DNA of 31,633 nt, taken from contig DFYY01000019.1 in the NCBI GenBank assembly GCA_002383485.1, positions 1-31,633 on the forward strand, given 5' to 3'. This stretch comes from Bacteroidales bacterium UBA4070. Lineage in GTDB: Bacteria > Bacteroidota > Bacteroidia > Bacteroidales > VadinHA17. Both the position numbers and the translations under genes were made by a program. This document shows positions 15,172-23,413 of the stretch, one piece after another (positions within the stretch are counted from its first letter, which is position 1; each line of letters opens with the position of its first letter). The notes beneath the pieces are model-generated. The model saw only the letters and a list, made by a program, of their open reading frames with translations. It made no database searches and had not been told where the DNA came from.

Positions 15172-16192
15172 ACACAAATTGAAACTCGGAAACACCATAT
15201 TAAGGGAGCAGCCTCTCTTTCTCGCTCCCATGGAGGATATTACCGATCCTTCCTTCAGGTATGTCTGCAAGATGTTCGGAGCGGACTTCATGTATACGGA
15301 GTTTATCTCTTCCGACGGCCTTATAAGAGACGGACGCAGCAGCGTAAAGAAACTTGACCTGTTCGATTATGAGAGGCCTATAGGGATTCAGCTCTACGGC
15401 CACATAATCGAATCGATGGTTGATGCCGCACTTATGGCAGAAGCTGCCGGGCCAGATATCATAGATATCAATTTCGGATGCCCTGTCAGGAAAATAGCAG
15501 CTCGCGGAGCCGGAGCCGGCATGCTGCAGAATATCCCTCTCATGATTGAAATGACCTCTGCCATAGTCAGGGCCGTGAAAATCCCTGTGACGGTCAAAAC
15601 GAGGCTGGGATGGGATGAAAACAGCAAGATCATTGAAGATGTGGCTGAACGGCTTCAGGATACGGGTATCACCGGCCTGACGATTCACGGGCGTACCCGG
15701 GCGCAGATGTACCGTGGCGAGGCCGACTGGACCCTCATCGGCGAGGTGAAGAAAAACCCCCGGATAAAGATACCCATTATAGGCAACGGCGATGTCAACG
15801 GACCTGAACGGGCGAAGATGATGTTTGGCACTTACGGCGTGGACGGTATAATGATCGGAAGGGCAACATTCGGCAGACCATGGATATTCAAAGAGATCAG
15901 GCATTATCTTGACACCGGCGAGATCCTTCCTGAGCCAACGGTGGAGGAAAAGGCAGACCTCGCACTGCTGCACCTTGACAAATCACTTGAACATAAGGAG
16001 GGTAAGGCTGCCATCCTTGAGATGAGACGCCACTTTTCGAATTACTTCAAGGGGCTTCCCGGATTCAAGGAGACACGGCTGCGGCTGCTCACATCACTTG
16101 ACGTGGATGAGATACACACTATTATCGGAGAGATCAGGGCAAAGTGGGGCAGTTGCAGGTACGACAGGTCAACCGGCATCTACGGCATCTGA
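15149..16192 (+). CDS. dusB: tRNA-dihydrouridine synthase (DusB-like)
   Basis: The 347-residue TIM-barrel flavoprotein has APMEDITDPSFRYVCKMFGA at about 26-45, YTEFISSDGLI, NFGCPVRKI with the catalytic Cys111, GAGAGML, VKTRLGWDE, IHGRTRAQMYRGEADW, GNGDV and GIMIGRATFGRPWIFKEI, all in family order. It reduces specific uridines to dihydrouridine in tRNA using FMN and NADPH. I place the start at the ATG at 15149 (MTGRITGKHKLKLG), just ahead of the conserved barrel. The frame is open to 15023, but the extra 42 residues are lysine-rich and lie within the preceding gene. The gene overlaps the upstream uncharacterised gene by 23 nt and the convergent CPBP protease gene by 24 nt. Assignment to DusB rather than another Dus subfamily rests on motif likeness only. 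Confidence 0.92.
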   Translation: MTGRITGKHKLKLGNTILREQPLFLAPMEDITDPSFRYVCKMFGADFMYTEFISSDGLIRDGRSSVKKLDLFDYERPIGIQLYGHIIESMVDAALMAEAAGPDIIDINFGCPVRKIAARGAGAGMLQNIPLMIEMTSAIVRAVKIPVTVKTRLGWDENSKIIEDVAERLQDTGITGLTIHGRTRAQMYRGEADWTLIGEVKKNPRIKIPIIGNGDVNGPERAKMMFGTYGVDGIMIGRATFGRPWIFKEIRHYLDTGEILPEPTVEEKADLALLHLDKSLEHKEGKAAILEMRRHFSNYFKGLPGFKETRLRLLTSLDVDEIHTIIGEIRAKWGSCRYDRSTGIYGI

Positions 16193-17179
16193 AACATCAG
16201 TCGTTATCCCTGGAACACTGATCCGCGCGTAAAGCTTTCTTATCCCTTTCCAGCGGTACATCAGGGCCATAGTTGCCAGAAAAATCACAGACATGGCAAC
16301 CAGGCCGCCAAACTCCTTCCATGGATGGATATCGAGCTGTTCATACACTGCCGGTGTCTGCAGGGCCATGTCGTCATGGGTGACCATAATTGAAAGGAAG
16401 ATATTGTTTGCCGCATGGGCGCCAATGGCCATTTCTATCCCGTCATCAAACATTGTCAGCACAGCGAAAACCAGTCCGAAAAAGATATACTGTGGCATCA
16501 TGGTCATGAATCCGTACTGCTGCACCTCCGGGTTCAGCCCGTGCATCAGGCCGAAGAGCACCGAGGTAAATATGATCGGTACCCATCTGTTGCGCGCCCA
16601 TACGGCGAAGCCCTGCATCAGGTAACCCCTGAAGAGTATCTCTTCGAAGGCAGCCTGAAACGGTATCAGCGTCAATGCCAGAACCGCAAGAATGATAAGC
16701 GAGTCTGAGGTATTGTTGAGCCTGAAGTTACCCGGATCGCTCTTAAGCGAATATATCATCCATAATACTGAGATGACCGTCCACACGAGGGCAGAAACCA
16801 GCATCCTGCTCCATCTTATTTTTCTTCCGCCGTTAACCACGGTGGAAAATTTGCGTGCATGCAACGGCCTGATAAGAAGAATAATGGCAAGCAGTCCCAG
16901 CAGAAATGGAATAATGTTTAGCAGGAACCCCACATTAAGGTCTATTCCCATTGCTTCAAAGTCAGGCATACCTCCTTTTTGCGGTAAGGGTGAACCGTCA
17001 AGTGTTTTCATCAGGATTACTGCTGCAAGAGGCAGTGCCCCAATGAAGTTGGCGGCCAGAAAAGGAACTATTATTCCGGTAAAATACCTCCAGAAGGCAT
17101 TTTTCCCTTTAAAGGGAGCAGTCAGGAATGCAGACTCAAGGTGTGCTTCGGTGGCGAAACCGGTTTCATTAACTTCCAT
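16169..17179 (-). CDS. CPBP-family intramembrane metalloprotease (Rce1/CAAX protease-like)
   Basis: This is a 336-residue polytopic membrane protein with about eight hydrophobic segments. The CPBP (ABI) signature is complete: AAFEEILFRG (176-185) with Glu179, Glu180 and Arg184; FGLMHG (209-214) with His213; and GAHAANNI (253-260) with His255. Members are membrane-embedded metal- or glutamate-dependent proteases related to eukaryotic Rce1, often linked to maturation of or immunity to peptides. No peptide or bacteriocin gene stands nearby, so the substrate is unknown. It begins 12 nt after the end of nadB on the same strand and is probably cotranscribed with it. Its 3' end overlaps the convergent dus gene by 24 nt. 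Confidence 0.87.
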   Translation of the reverse strand: MEVNETGFATEAHLESAFLTAPFKGKNAFWRYFTGIIVPFLAANFIGALPLAAVILMKTLDGSPLPQKGGMPDFEAMGIDLNVGFLLNIIPFLLGLLAIILLIRPLHARKFSTVVNGGRKIRWSRMLVSALVWTVISVLWMIYSLKSDPGNFRLNNTSDSLIILAVLALTLIPFQAAFEEILFRGYLMQGFAVWARNRWVPIIFTSVLFGLMHGLNPEVQQYGFMTMMPQYIFFGLVFAVLTMFDDGIEMAIGAHAANNIFLSIMVTHDDMALQTPAVYEQLDIHPWKEFGGLVAMSVIFLATMALMYRWKGIRKLYARISVPGITTDVSDAVDAG

Positions 17180-17191
17180 AATTGCAGTGAT

Positions 17192-18769
17192 TTAAAATTC
17201 TGATCCGGGTCTTGCGGGGTAATCAATGGAGTAATGCAGCCCGAGGCTTTCCTGCCTGTTCTGAGCCATCTTGATAACCAGGTAACCTGCCGCAATGAGA
17301 TTTCGAAGCTCTATCAGCTGCCGCGAGAGGGTTGATCTACGGTACAGATCTTCCGTCTCCTGGTAGATTATCTCAAGGCGGGTCTTCGCCCTTGCAAGTC
17401 GCAGGTCTGATCTTACTATCCCCACGTAATTGCTCATTATCATCTGCATCTCTCGGTAGTTCTGCGTCACCAGTATCATCTCCTCAAGATGGGTTGTGCC
17501 GTGATAGTTCCACGAGGGTATCTTCTCCTCACAGGTGAGGCCGGCCACGCGTGCCGAGGAATCTACCGCGGCCCGGTGAGCATACACGGCTGCTTCAATG
17601 AGTGAGTTGGATGCCAGCCTGTTGGCACCGTGGAGACCGGTGGAGGAGACCTCTCCTATTGCATATAGCCGGTCTATGGAGCTCCTGCCGTTCATGTCAA
17701 CCTTCACCCCGCCGCAGGAATAGTGGGCCGCAGGAACCACCGGTATCATATCCTTCGTTATATCTATTCCCTGAGACAGGCACTTTTCATATATGTACGG
17801 AAAATGCGACTTAAGTTCAGTCCCGTCGAGATGGGTGCAGTCGAGCCATACGAAATCGTCTCCTCTCAGTTTCATCTCGTTGTCGATAGCCCTGGCTACA
17901 ACGTCGCGCGGCGCCAATGAACCCCTGACATGATACTTAGGCATGAATTTTTCACCGGTGCTGTTGCGAAGCTCTGCCCCGAAGCCCCTGAGCGCCTCGG
18001 TGATCAGGAAAGAGGGCCTGACATTGGGATCATAGAGCGATGTGGGATGAAACTGGATGAATTCCATGTTCTCTATCTTGCCGTTGGCCCTGTGAACCAT
18101 GGCAACACCGTCACCTGTAGCAACCGGCGGATTGGTGGTTGTCAGGTAAATATTACCGCAGCCACCCGTGGCAAGGACAGTCACCTTCGCCAGGAAGGTA
18201 GTTACCTTGCTCGTACTCAGGTCGGCCACGTATGCGCCATAGCATTCTATATTCGTCCACTCCCTTGTGACATACTCGCCCAGGTTGTGCTGGGTTAGAA
18301 GGTCAATGGCAAAATGATCCTCATAGATATCAATGTTTTTGTGCTCCCGGACCCTCTGAATAAGCACCCTTTCAATGGCGGCGCCGGTGGAATCCTTGTG
18401 GTGCAGAATCCTGTGCTCTGTATGACCTCCTTCCATTGCCATATCGAGGGTGCCGTCGGACTTCTTGTCGAAATCGACCCCCATTTCGATCAGCTCCCTG
18501 ATCCGCGCAGGGGCTTCGCTTACAACCATCCTCACAACCTCCTCATTGCAGTAACCCGCTCCGGCGACCATGGTGTCCCTTACGTGCTTTTCAAAGTTGT
18601 CGGGCTCATACATCACAGCCGCAACACCACCCTGTGCATAGTTCGTGCTGCAGTCGTCCATCTTCGACTTGGTGATCACGCATACCTTTCCGTGTTCCGC
18701 TGCCTTCAGTGCGAAGGTGAGTCCCGCAATGCCGGAGCCTATGACCAGAAAATCACACCTTACTTTCAT
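17192..18769 (-). CDS. nadB: L-aspartate oxidase
   Basis: The 525-residue flavoprotein of the succinate dehydrogenase/aspartate oxidase family has the FAD-binding start (FLVIGSGIAGLTFALKAAEH, about 7-26) and the NadB-type loop STNYAQGGVAAVM at 41-53. Later come MEGGHTEHRILHHKDSTG, LATGGCGNIYLTT, MEFIQFHPTSLYDP, RGFGAELRN, GSLAPRDVVARAI and PAAHYSCGGV. The histidine that would bind FAD covalently in SdhA is absent, as expected for NadB. It oxidises L-aspartate to iminoaspartate, the first step of NAD synthesis; its partner quinolinate synthase (NadA) is not in this window. The C-terminal helical domain is complete. It is followed by the CPBP protease gene after 12 nt. Confidence 0.95.
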   Translation of the reverse strand: MKVRCDFLVIGSGIAGLTFALKAAEHGKVCVITKSKMDDCSTNYAQGGVAAVMYEPDNFEKHVRDTMVAGAGYCNEEVVRMVVSEAPARIRELIEMGVDFDKKSDGTLDMAMEGGHTEHRILHHKDSTGAAIERVLIQRVREHKNIDIYEDHFAIDLLTQHNLGEYVTREWTNIECYGAYVADLSTSKVTTFLAKVTVLATGGCGNIYLTTTNPPVATGDGVAMVHRANGKIENMEFIQFHPTSLYDPNVRPSFLITEALRGFGAELRNSTGEKFMPKYHVRGSLAPRDVVARAIDNEMKLRGDDFVWLDCTHLDGTELKSHFPYIYEKCLSQGIDITKDMIPVVPAAHYSCGGVKVDMNGRSSIDRLYAIGEVSSTGLHGANRLASNSLIEAAVYAHRAAVDSSARVAGLTCEEKIPSWNYHGTTHLEEMILVTQNYREMQMIMSNYVGIVRSDLRLARAKTRLEIIYQETEDLYRRSTLSRQLIELRNLIAAGYLVIKMAQNRQESLGLHYSIDYPARPGSEF

Positions 18770-18827
18770 ACTGGTTTTTTGAAAAACGAAACGTAAAGAT
18801 ACAAATTGATTCCGTACTGTATGCCGG

Positions 18828-18859
18828 ATTGTAAAACAGCGGATTTTAATTTACTTTTG
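18828..18859 (+). promoter_or_regulatory. Candidate promoter of glyS
   Basis: ATTG (18828-18831) is followed after 20 nt by TACTTTTG (18852-18859), an exact match to TAnnTTTG. The -7 box ends 34 nt before the glyS ATG at 18894. It probably also drives the GT4 glycosyltransferase gene that follows glyS after one base. On the other strand only a weak -7-like box (rc of 18794-18801, TATCTTTA) precedes nadB. Confidence 0.5.
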
Positions 18860-18893
18860 CCCGGTTATCAGAACGGAGAACCTCAGGATCAGT

Positions 18894-20444
18894 ATGGCAA
18901 ACGAAGATATTTTCAAAAAACTGGTTGCACATTGCAAGGAGTACGGTTATGTTTTCCCGTCAAGTGAAATCTATGACGGTCTGGGAGCGGTTTATGACTA
19001 TGGCCAGTACGGAGTTGAACTTAAGAACAACATCAAGAAATACTGGTGGGACAGTATGGTCCTGCTGCATGACAACATCGTCGGGATTGATTCTGCGATA
19101 TTCATGCACCCTGATATCTGGAAGGCCTCCGGTCATGTGGATGCATTCAATGACCCGCTGATTGACAACCGTGACAGCAAGAAGCGTTACCGCGCCGATG
19201 TTCTGATTGAGGAGCACCTCGAAAAGTATTCCGATAAGATCGAAAAGGAGGTTGAAAAGGCCAGGGCCCGGTTCGGCGAAAAGTTCGATGAGGCGCTCTA
19301 TCGCTCCACCAACCCGCGCATCCTGGAGGTACGTGAGAAGTATGATGCCCTTCACGGCAGGTTTGTGGCGGCCATGGCTGGCCCGGATCTTGCCGAACTG
19401 AGGCAGATAATTGTTGACAACGCCATCGTCTGCCCCGTGTCAGGGACATGCAACTGGACAGAGGTAAGGCAATTCAACCTGATGTTTGCCACCGAAATAG
19501 GTTCAACATCTGACGGTGCAATGAAGATCTTCCTGCGTCCGGAGACGGCACAGGGCATCTTCGTCAACTTCCTCAACGTCCAGAAAACAGGCCGTATGAA
19601 GCTCCCCTTCGGGATAGCGCAGATAGGCAAGGCTTTCAGGAATGAGATCGTTGCACGGCAGTTCATCTTCCGTATGCGGGAGTTTGAACAGATGGAGATG
19701 CAGTTTTTTGTCAAGCCCGGCACCGAGCTGGAGTGGTTCAGTCAGTGGAAAGAGGCCAGGATGAGATGGCACAAGGCGCTGGGATTCGGTAACGACAACT
19801 ACCGGTTCCACGATCATGACAAGCTTGCCCATTATGCCAATGCGGCCGCTGACATCGAGTACCGGTTCCCGTTCGGATTCAAGGAGGTGGAAGGGATTCA
19901 CTCCCGCACCGACTTCGACCTGAAGCAGCATCAGCAGTACAGCGGTAAAAAGATGCAGTATTTCGACCCGGAGATGAATGAATCCTACATCCCTTATGTG
20001 ATCGAGACCTCGATAGGTGTTGACCGTATGTTTCTGCAGGTGATTGCAGCTTCGTACTACGAAGAGGATCTTACGAAGGAGGACGGCGCTCCGGACAGCA
20101 GGGTTGTTTTACGACTGCCGGCAGTGCTTGCACCGGTGAAACTAGCGGTGCTGCCGCTTGTGCGGAAGGACGGCCTGCCGGATATTTCCCGCAGGATCAT
20201 CAATGACCTGAAATTCGATTTCAACTGTCAGTATGACGAGAAGGATTCGATAGGAAAACGCTACCGCCGGCAGGATGCGATAGGCACTCCCTATTGCATA
20301 ACAATTGACTACCAGACGGTGCAGGACGAAACTGTCACCATCAGGTACCGCGACTCGATGCTTCAGGAGCGTGTGCCTCTGTCTCAGCTGAGAGCCATCA
20401 TAGCTGACAAGGTCAGCATGCAGGAACAACTGAAAAGACTGTAA
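18894..20444 (+). CDS. glyS: Glycyl-tRNA synthetase (single-chain, alpha2 type)
   Basis: This 516-residue class II aminoacyl-tRNA synthetase is of the homodimeric type shared with eukaryotes, not the split alpha/beta enzyme. Seen motifs are YGFVFPSSEIY-like YGYVFPSSEIYDGLGAVYDY (18-37), RPETAQGIFVNFLNV, KLPFGIAQIGKAFRNEI (class II motif 2 region), FIFRMREFEQMEMQFF, EGIHSRTDFDLKQHQ, and YIPYVIETSIGVDRMF (motif 3). The C-terminal anticodon-binding domain runs from about 415 (LAPVKLAVLPL). It charges tRNA-Gly in the cytoplasm. A compact insertion with charged helices lies at about residues 100-150. The stop TAA is followed by one base and then the ATG of the glycosyltransferase gene, so the two are cotranscribed. 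Confidence 0.95.
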   Translation: MANEDIFKKLVAHCKEYGYVFPSSEIYDGLGAVYDYGQYGVELKNNIKKYWWDSMVLLHDNIVGIDSAIFMHPDIWKASGHVDAFNDPLIDNRDSKKRYRADVLIEEHLEKYSDKIEKEVEKARARFGEKFDEALYRSTNPRILEVREKYDALHGRFVAAMAGPDLAELRQIIVDNAIVCPVSGTCNWTEVRQFNLMFATEIGSTSDGAMKIFLRPETAQGIFVNFLNVQKTGRMKLPFGIAQIGKAFRNEIVARQFIFRMREFEQMEMQFFVKPGTELEWFSQWKEARMRWHKALGFGNDNYRFHDHDKLAHYANAAADIEYRFPFGFKEVEGIHSRTDFDLKQHQQYSGKKMQYFDPEMNESYIPYVIETSIGVDRMFLQVIAASYYEEDLTKEDGAPDSRVVLRLPAVLAPVKLAVLPLVRKDGLPDISRRIINDLKFDFNCQYDEKDSIGKRYRRQDAIGTPYCITIDYQTVQDETVTIRYRDSMLQERVPLSQLRAIIADKVSMQEQLKRL

Positions 20445-20445
20445 G

Positions 20446-21732
20446 ATGAGAGCCGGGCCGGCAAAGGTTCTGATCATCACCTACTACTGGCCCCCCAGCG
20501 GAGGGGCAGGTGTGCAGCGCTGGCTCAAATTCACAAAATATCTCCCCTCCTCCGGCTGGTTCCCGGTGGTGCTGACAGTATACCCTGAATATGCAGCCTA
20601 CCCGTTTCAGGATCCCTCCCTCTTCGGGGAGATACCGCTTGACATAGAGGTTCACCGCACAAAAGCAATCAATTATTTTGCGCTTTACAACAAAGACCAG
20701 TCGAAGATACCTCATGCCGGATTCGCATCAGGCAAAGGTAAAGGGATAAAAAGCTCCCTGAGCCGCTTCATCCGCGGTAACTTCTTCATCCCTGATCCCC
20801 GCAAAGGATGGAACCGGTACGCCTTCAGCAAGGCCTGCGAACTTATTCGCAGCCAGAATATCAGTCACATTATCACAACCAGTCCACCGCACTCAACACA
20901 ACTTATCGGACTGAGACTCAAACACCGGTTTCCACATCTGAAGTGGGTGGCAGACCTCAGGGACCCATGGACGGAGATATATTACTATGAAATGTTCAGG
21001 CCTTCGCTGCCAGCCAGAATGCTGGACCGGACCCTCGAGAAGAGAGTATTGACAAAAGCCGACAGGATTATTACAGTTGGCCAGACACTTGCCGCCTCCT
21101 TCGCCCTCAGGGCTGAAGGAATTGAAGAGAAAACCGATATCCTCCCCAACGGCTTTGACGAGGAGGATTTCCAGGGAGTGACAGCTACAATCCCGGAGAG
21201 GTTCACAATAACCTACACGGGAACCCTCTCTGCGGCTTACCCTGTAGAGGGTTTCATAGACGCAGTCAGAAATATCAGGATCAATGGCAAGCCACCTGTC
21301 CTGAAGTTTGTAGGCTCCGTGCCGGATGAGTTACGGGCGCTCTTCCCGGCAGGTGATGACGGCAGCAATACTGAATTCATTAATTATTGCGAGCACCCGG
21401 AAGCGATCCGGCATATGATGAATTCCAGCATGTTGCTGCTGATTATCCCTGACCACAAATCGAACAGATCTATACTCACCGGGAAAATTTTTGAATACCT
21501 GGCATCGGAAAAACCGATTCTGTTCCTCGGTCCTTCAGACGGCGATGCCGCACGCCTGCTGTCGCTTTGCGGGTACCAGGGGATCTTCGGATACAACGAG
21601 GTTCAGCAGATAAGTAATTTCATAATGAGGGTTGCTGACGGCAAGACTGTCAGACGTGGCAGCCATCACCTGGAATATTCACGCAGGGCGCTGGCAGTGA
21701 AACTCGGAGACATTCTTGACAGGCTGAAATAG
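20446..21732 (+). CDS. Glycosyltransferase family 4 (GT-B fold)
   Basis: The 428-residue protein begins VLIITYYWPPSGGAGVQRWL (about 8-27), the glycine-rich N-terminal loop of GT4 enzymes. It continues with HIITTSPPHSTQLIGL, WVADLRDPWTEIYYYEMF, ADRIITVGQTLA, ILPNGFDEEDF, FTITYTGTLSAAYPVEGFI and GKIFEYLASEKPILFLGP, where GKIFEYLAS provides the C-terminal acidic sugar-nucleotide contact. It has no signal peptide. GT4 enzymes transfer sugars from nucleotide donors during polysaccharide or glycolipid synthesis; the sugar is unknown. It follows glyS by one nucleotide and shares its promoter. The flippase, YfhO-like protein and methyltransferase downstream suggest surface glycan assembly. Confidence 0.9.
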   Translation: MRAGPAKVLIITYYWPPSGGAGVQRWLKFTKYLPSSGWFPVVLTVYPEYAAYPFQDPSLFGEIPLDIEVHRTKAINYFALYNKDQSKIPHAGFASGKGKGIKSSLSRFIRGNFFIPDPRKGWNRYAFSKACELIRSQNISHIITTSPPHSTQLIGLRLKHRFPHLKWVADLRDPWTEIYYYEMFRPSLPARMLDRTLEKRVLTKADRIITVGQTLAASFALRAEGIEEKTDILPNGFDEEDFQGVTATIPERFTITYTGTLSAAYPVEGFIDAVRNIRINGKPPVLKFVGSVPDELRALFPAGDDGSNTEFINYCEHPEAIRHMMNSSMLLLIIPDHKSNRSILTGKIFEYLASEKPILFLGPSDGDAARLLSLCGYQGIFGYNEVQQISNFIMRVADGKTVRRGSHHLEYSRRALAVKLGDILDRLK

Positions 21733-21785
21733 GCTCTTGATCGCCGGCTAAGGAGAAGCCTGTGTGCTGCTCATGACAACTCCTG

Positions 21786-21813
21786 GCAGGACCACAGACA
21801 GTCAGTGTCCTGC
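21786..21813. terminator. Weak hairpin between convergent GT4 and flippase genes
   Basis: GCAGGAC (21786-21792) and GTCCTGC (21807-21813) form a 7-bp stem with a 14-nt loop in the 84-nt gap between two convergent stops. No T tract follows on either side. An alternative pairing (GACAG with CTGTC) competes. Location is the main support. Confidence 0.2.
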
Positions 21814-21816
21814 TGT

Positions 21817-23298
21817 CTAAAACCTCTTTCTGAACCTCTCAACCATGCTATCCGCGATGCCTGTAAGGTCATCCGAGAGTCTCCAGCACCATACACCGGC
21901 AACAAATATCACAGTTACAAGAAGACTCCTTATCAGGATGTCTGGAATAAGGGATATCTGCGGGATGAGATACCCGGCTGTCATTGCGGCAACTCCCACC
22001 AGCGTTATTTTCAGGTGCTGAGTACTGTAGGGCCAGATGCCGAACCTTCTGCCGGTAAGCAACACACCAAGCATACTGTAGACTATATTTGATGTCATTG
22101 AGGCCAGCGCCGCCCCTGTGATCCCCCACAACGGTATGAAAATGACGCTTGTGACAACGAACAGGGCTATCAGAATGAACATCAGCCAGGTCTGAAACCT
22201 GTATAATGAAGATGTGGCCAGCACCACCCCGTTGACACCTGCGGAACCGCTGACCAGGTTGCCGAAACTGATAAGAATAATGACGGCAGCACTGCCGGAA
22301 TAGGCTTCAGGCAGCAGACGGAAAATGTTGTCAAGGTTGACCAGCAACCCTGAAAACATCAGCAATCCCACTGCATACTGGCTGATGCTGCTCCGGACAT
22401 ACATGTCCCTTATTGTGTGCTGGTCATTCTTCTTCCAGGCTTCAGCCAGGAAGGGTATTGATATCTTGGATACCGACCGTCCCGGAAGCAGGATAAGCAC
22501 TGCAAAATATGATGCGATTGAATATATTCCCACCTCGGCCTCGCCAAGGTAGGTGTTTACAAAGAGCTTGTCGAGGGTTGTCAGGGTAACTGTGCTGATC
22601 CCGGTCAGTATGCCAAACAGCGACAGTATGATAATTTCGCGCTTCATCTGCGGCGTGATGAAGCCGGGCTCAAGCTTAAGCGAGATCTCTCCCCTTATCA
22701 GTAAGCTTATAAATATGATTATCAGTGGTATGCCCTGGGAAACCACGTAGCCGAACACATAACCGTTGAAATCGATGATGCCCACCCAGAAAAGGCATAT
22801 GAGTATCAGATTGAATACCCTGAAAAGGAACTCCCTGAGGAAAGTGCCAAGTACTGCATCATAGAGTACCTTATTGTAGTTGTCAAGGAGATTGAACAGC
22901 ATTGTAATAAGCAGAAGGGCAGGGAGATAGAGTGAATATTCCGCTATAAGCGGAGAACGCTCCATGTTGGCTTCCGTGAAGTGCGGCGCATAGAATTTAA
23001 GGAAAACGAGAGCCGCAATGAACCCGGCCATAGTGATCACAAGTGAGAGCCCGAGGAAGCCGTGATGCCTGCCCCTTCCCTCCCGGAACCAGGGAAAAAG
23101 CCTGTTGATTACGTTTGTGAATCCGAGGCTGGAAAATTGTGCCAGCATGGTGGCAAACGACAGTAAGAGTTGGACTACGCCAATCTCTCCGGTCGTAAAG
23201 ATCTTTGGTGAAAGAAGTATTATATTGACAAACCCGAGGAGGGCACCAAGGTAGGACCATGCAGTCCCGCGTATTGTCTGCTTCTGAACTATGCCCAT
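21817..23298 (-). CDS. Oligosaccharide flippase (Wzx/MATE-like, MOP superfamily)
   Basis: This is a protein of about 493 residues with roughly twelve to fourteen hydrophobic segments spread along its length. It begins MGIVQKQTIRGTAWSYLGAL, the usual N-terminus of Bacteroidetes polysaccharide-synthesis flippases, and has the family-like GEIGVVQLLLSFATMLAQF segment early on. MOP-type flippases move lipid-linked sugars across the cytoplasmic membrane. I choose the ATG at 23298 over one at 23319, because a perfect -7 promoter box (23317-23324) would overlap the earlier start and because homologues begin at MGI. It is convergent with the GT4 gene and divergent from the YfhO-like gene. The glycan carried cannot be deduced. 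Confidence 0.87.
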   Translation of the reverse strand: MGIVQKQTIRGTAWSYLGALLGFVNIILLSPKIFTTGEIGVVQLLLSFATMLAQFSSLGFTNVINRLFPWFREGRGRHHGFLGLSLVITMAGFIAALVFLKFYAPHFTEANMERSPLIAEYSLYLPALLLITMLFNLLDNYNKVLYDAVLGTFLREFLFRVFNLILICLFWVGIIDFNGYVFGYVVSQGIPLIIIFISLLIRGEISLKLEPGFITPQMKREIIILSLFGILTGISTVTLTTLDKLFVNTYLGEAEVGIYSIASYFAVLILLPGRSVSKISIPFLAEAWKKNDQHTIRDMYVRSSISQYAVGLLMFSGLLVNLDNIFRLLPEAYSGSAAVIILISFGNLVSGSAGVNGVVLATSSLYRFQTWLMFILIALFVVTSVIFIPLWGITGAALASMTSNIVYSMLGVLLTGRRFGIWPYSTQHLKITLVGVAAMTAGYLIPQISLIPDILIRSLLVTVIFVAGVWCWRLSDDLTGIADSMVERFRKRF

Positions 23299-23316
23299 CT
23301 TACGATCGTGCTCCGG

Positions 23317-23324
23317 CAAATGTA
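23317..23324 (-). promoter_or_regulatory. Candidate -7 promoter element of the flippase gene
   Basis: On the minus strand this reads TACATTTG, an exact TAnnTTTG, ending 18 nt before the flippase ATG at 23298. No good -33 TTTG was found at the expected distance. It rules out the earlier ATG at 23319 as the main start. Confidence 0.45.
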
Positions 23325-23338
23325 TAATAATATACTCA

Positions 23339-23369
23339 TTTGATTTAAGGATCAGTTGGTGTATTTTTG
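23339..23369 (+). promoter_or_regulatory. Promoter of the YfhO-like gene (full Bacteroidetes consensus)
   Basis: TTTG (23339-23342), 19 nt, then TATTTTTG (23362-23369): both boxes match the Bacteroidetes -33/-7 consensus (TTTG and TAnnTTTG) without a mismatch. The -7 box ends 44 nt before the ATG at 23414. It lies back to back with the flippase promoter in a 115-nt divergent gap. Confidence 0.6.
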
Positions 23370-23413
23370 TCAGATGATATCAAACCCTGTTTTTCCTGAA
23401 TAACGTCCGCCCG

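Noticed and set aside
15200..15973. 257-residue open frame on the minus strand opposite the tRNA-dihydrouridine synthase gene.
   Set aside because: The plus strand encodes a complete, motif-rich Dus protein; the antisense translation has no recognisable domain.
23298..23319. Start of the flippase gene at the ATG at 23319.
   Set aside because: A perfect -7 promoter box overlaps that position, and homologues begin at the MGI 21 nt downstream.
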